A stretch of 64,000 nucleotides of DNA from Warburgia ugandensis (Eukaryota; Streptophyta; Magnoliopsida; Canellales; Canellaceae): the NCBI GenBank assembly GCA_035236585.1, contig CP141126.1, positions 67,247,414 through 67,311,413 on the forward strand. The letters run 5' to 3'. Within the stretch, counting starts at the first letter, position 1, and every line of letters begins with the position of its first letter. Both the position numbers and the translations under genes were made by a program. Under the pieces are notes generated by a model. It searched no databases. It saw only the letters and a program-made list of their open reading frames with translations, and was not told the origin of the DNA. This document shows, one piece after another, positions 62,631 to 64,000 of the stretch.

Positions 62631-63782
62631 ATTGCTAAGAATCAGTTTGGTTTCATGCCTGGGAGGTCTACCATGGAAGCTATTTTCTTACTAAGACAAT
62701 TAGTAGAGAAATATAGGGTGAGGAGGAAAGACCTACATATGGTCTTTATCGATTTAGAGAAAGCTTATGATAGAATCCTTAGAGAGTTAATATGGAGGGT
62801 GTTGGGTGGTAAGGGGGTTTCTCAGGGGTATATAGATATAATTAAACATATGTATGAGGGAGCGGTAACAAATGTTAAGACCACTAGTGGCGTGACTGGT
62901 GATTTTCTTGTCACTATAGGATTGCACCAAGGATCGGCATTGAGTCCATACCTCTTCACATTAGTTATGGATGAGTTAACAAAACATTTACACAAGGAGA
63001 TTCCCTTGTGCATGCTATTTGTAGATGATATAGTCTTACTTGATGAGACAAGGGAGGGTGTAAACATAAAGTTAGAATTATGGAGAGAAGCATTAGAATC
63101 TAAAGGATTTAAAATTAGCCGAACTAAGACAGAATATATGGAATGTAATTTTAGTAAGGAGAGTAGGACTGGAACACCAGTCAAGATTGGTAACCAAGAA
63201 GTCCCCGTGAAAGACCTCTTTCAGTACTTAGGATCATTGATCCATGAGAGTGGAGAGATTGAGAGGGAGGTTACCCAGAGAATCCAAGCGGGTTGGAACA
63301 AATAGAGATGTGCATCTGGAGTTTTATGTGATCGGCGGGTGCCACTCAAACTAAAAGGAAAGTTCTATAGAATGGCTATAAGGCCGACCATGCTCTATGG
63401 ATCAGAGTGTTGGCTAGTTATGAAACATGATACTCATAGGATGAGCATCGCAGAAATGAGGATGTTGAGAATGAGTGGTAAGACAGGAAAGGACATAATT
63501 AGAAATGAAAATATTAGAGAAAATTTAGGGGTAGCACCAATAGGTAATAAGATGAGGGAGATTAGACTTAGATGGTTTGTGCATGTCCAAAGGAGACCAA
63601 CAAAAGCACCAGCTAGAAGGAGTGAGGCAATACAAGTAGAAGGTTCTAAAAGGGCAAGGGGAAGGCCCAAAAGAACGTGGATAGAAGTGGTGAGGAAAGA
63701 TTTAAAAACTTTGGGATTAAATGAAACCATGGTATTTAATAGAGTGGAATGGAGGAATAAGATTCATGTGGCCGACCCCTAA
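62631..63782 (+). pseudogene. RTE LINE polyprotein, 3' part: RT and C terminus
   Basis: It resumes the LINE frame with NQFGFMPGRSTMEAIF, then FIDLEKAYDR, LHQGSALSPYLF and the catalytic FVDDIVLL (about 63017), followed by the KTEYM and FQYLGS thumb-side motifs and a C-terminal YGSECW...RMLRMSG...LRWFVHVQRRP segment typical of the clade. One TAG at 63303 splits it. It ends with VADP and TAA at 63780, just before the tail. Translation in the present sequence could only begin within the preceding LTR, so the two halves of the enzyme are physically separated by 6.8 kb. Confidence 0.92.
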
Positions 63783-63796
63783 TTGGGATAAGGTCT

Positions 63797-63865
<69 letters not shown>
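63797..63865 (+). repeat. (GAT)n LINE tail
   Basis: About 23 GAT triplets follow ATTGGGATAAGGTCTT and end directly at the target duplication. Simple-repeat tails rather than poly(A) are usual for RTE LINEs. Confidence 0.95.
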
Positions 63866-63866
<1 letters not shown>

Positions 63867-63883
63867 AGATTTTAAGAAGTGTA
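63866..63883. repeat. LINE target site duplication, 3' copy
   Basis: It is identical over 18 bp to 53521-53538. Confidence 0.95.
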
Positions 63884-64000
63884 GGCCCTAAGGATGGATG
63901 GCTAAGATCTAAGGGATAAAGGATAGTTGAATGGTTGAGATGGAAGAGAAGATGGGAAGTTAATGTACAAGGAATAGAAAGGGAGGCACAACTTTCATAT
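63884..64000 (-). repeat. LTR-like host sequence resuming after the LINE
   Basis: GGCCCTAAGGATGG...GGATAAAGGATAGTTGAATGG...GATGGAAGAGAAGATG closely parallels 16034-16150 within the insert at 15211-17330. This confirms that the LINE split a copy of that LTR-like repeat. It continues beyond the window. Confidence 0.8.

Larger units (their letters stand above)
53539..63865 (+). mobile_element. RTE-clade LINE, full length, interrupted by a chromovirus
   Basis: The element starts ACTCTGCCAATGCTGG, has a 5' leader, one long frame with an AP-type endonuclease followed by reverse transcriptase, and a tail ending in (GAT)n, as in plant RTE elements. An 18-bp target duplication brackets it. The coding part is split by foreign Ty3-gypsy DNA from about 55841 to 62630. 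Without that insert the LINE is about 3.5 kb, a normal RTE length. Four in-frame stops (54772, 54805, 55117, 63303) make it inactive, although no frameshift is seen outside the insertion, so decay is moderate. Confidence 0.93.

Noticed and set aside
1-64000. tRNA or rRNA genes, host exons
   Set aside because: No cloverleaf-type A/B box pairs, rRNA core sequences or multi-exon protein families were recognised by eye; a tRNAscan and protein search would be needed to exclude short ones.

Overview
The window looks like heterochromatic, gene-poor nuclear DNA of a flowering plant. The evidence is the mix of element families: a CACTA (En/Spm) transposase carrying the plant-type TNP2, DUF4218 and DUF4216 blocks, an Athila/Tat-like Ty3-gypsy integrase, Tekay/Del-type chromoviral LTRs with a C-terminal chromodomain, and an RTE-clade LINE ending in a (GAT)n tail. 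I cannot name the species. I found no host protein-coding gene and no tRNA or rRNA gene; every recognisable coding stretch is a decayed transposable element.

Layout. 1-1995: AT-rich tandem satellite (about 11 units, 149-198 bp). 2035-2590: polypyrimidine repeat around a (CTT)n tract. 2950-6779: decayed CACTA element on the minus strand. 6781-18450: remains of Athila/Tat-like Ty3-gypsy DNA in two opposed copies, the left one split by a solo chromoviral LTR (9161-11474, perfect ATTAA target duplication), the right one carrying about 2.1 kb of a second LTR-like sequence (15211-17330). 18451-21005: degenerate DNA with weak minus-strand coding traces. 21006-29804: an LTR retrotransposon on the minus strand with two 2.66-2.67 kb LTRs, a tRNA-iMet-type primer site, a polypurine tract and no recognisable gag or pol.

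29857-53578 holds 13 near-identical head-to-tail copies of a ~1,825 bp unit. Each unit ends with the first 47 bp of the RTE LINE, and the last unit runs directly into the complete LINE (53539-63865). The LINE is flanked by an 18-bp target duplication 10.3 kb apart and is itself interrupted by a 5'-truncated chromovirus (about 55841-62630). Beyond the LINE, 63884-64000 resumes the LTR-like host sequence also seen intact at 15211-17330.

History read from the sequence: the LINE inserted into an LTR-like repeat; the interval from a GAGGGTC 1.8 kb upstream to a GAGGGTC inside the LINE head was then duplicated and amplified to 13 copies; units have exchanged variants since. The chromovirus insertion into the LINE is not dated relative to the amplification. 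This chimeric macrosatellite is the most notable object in the window.
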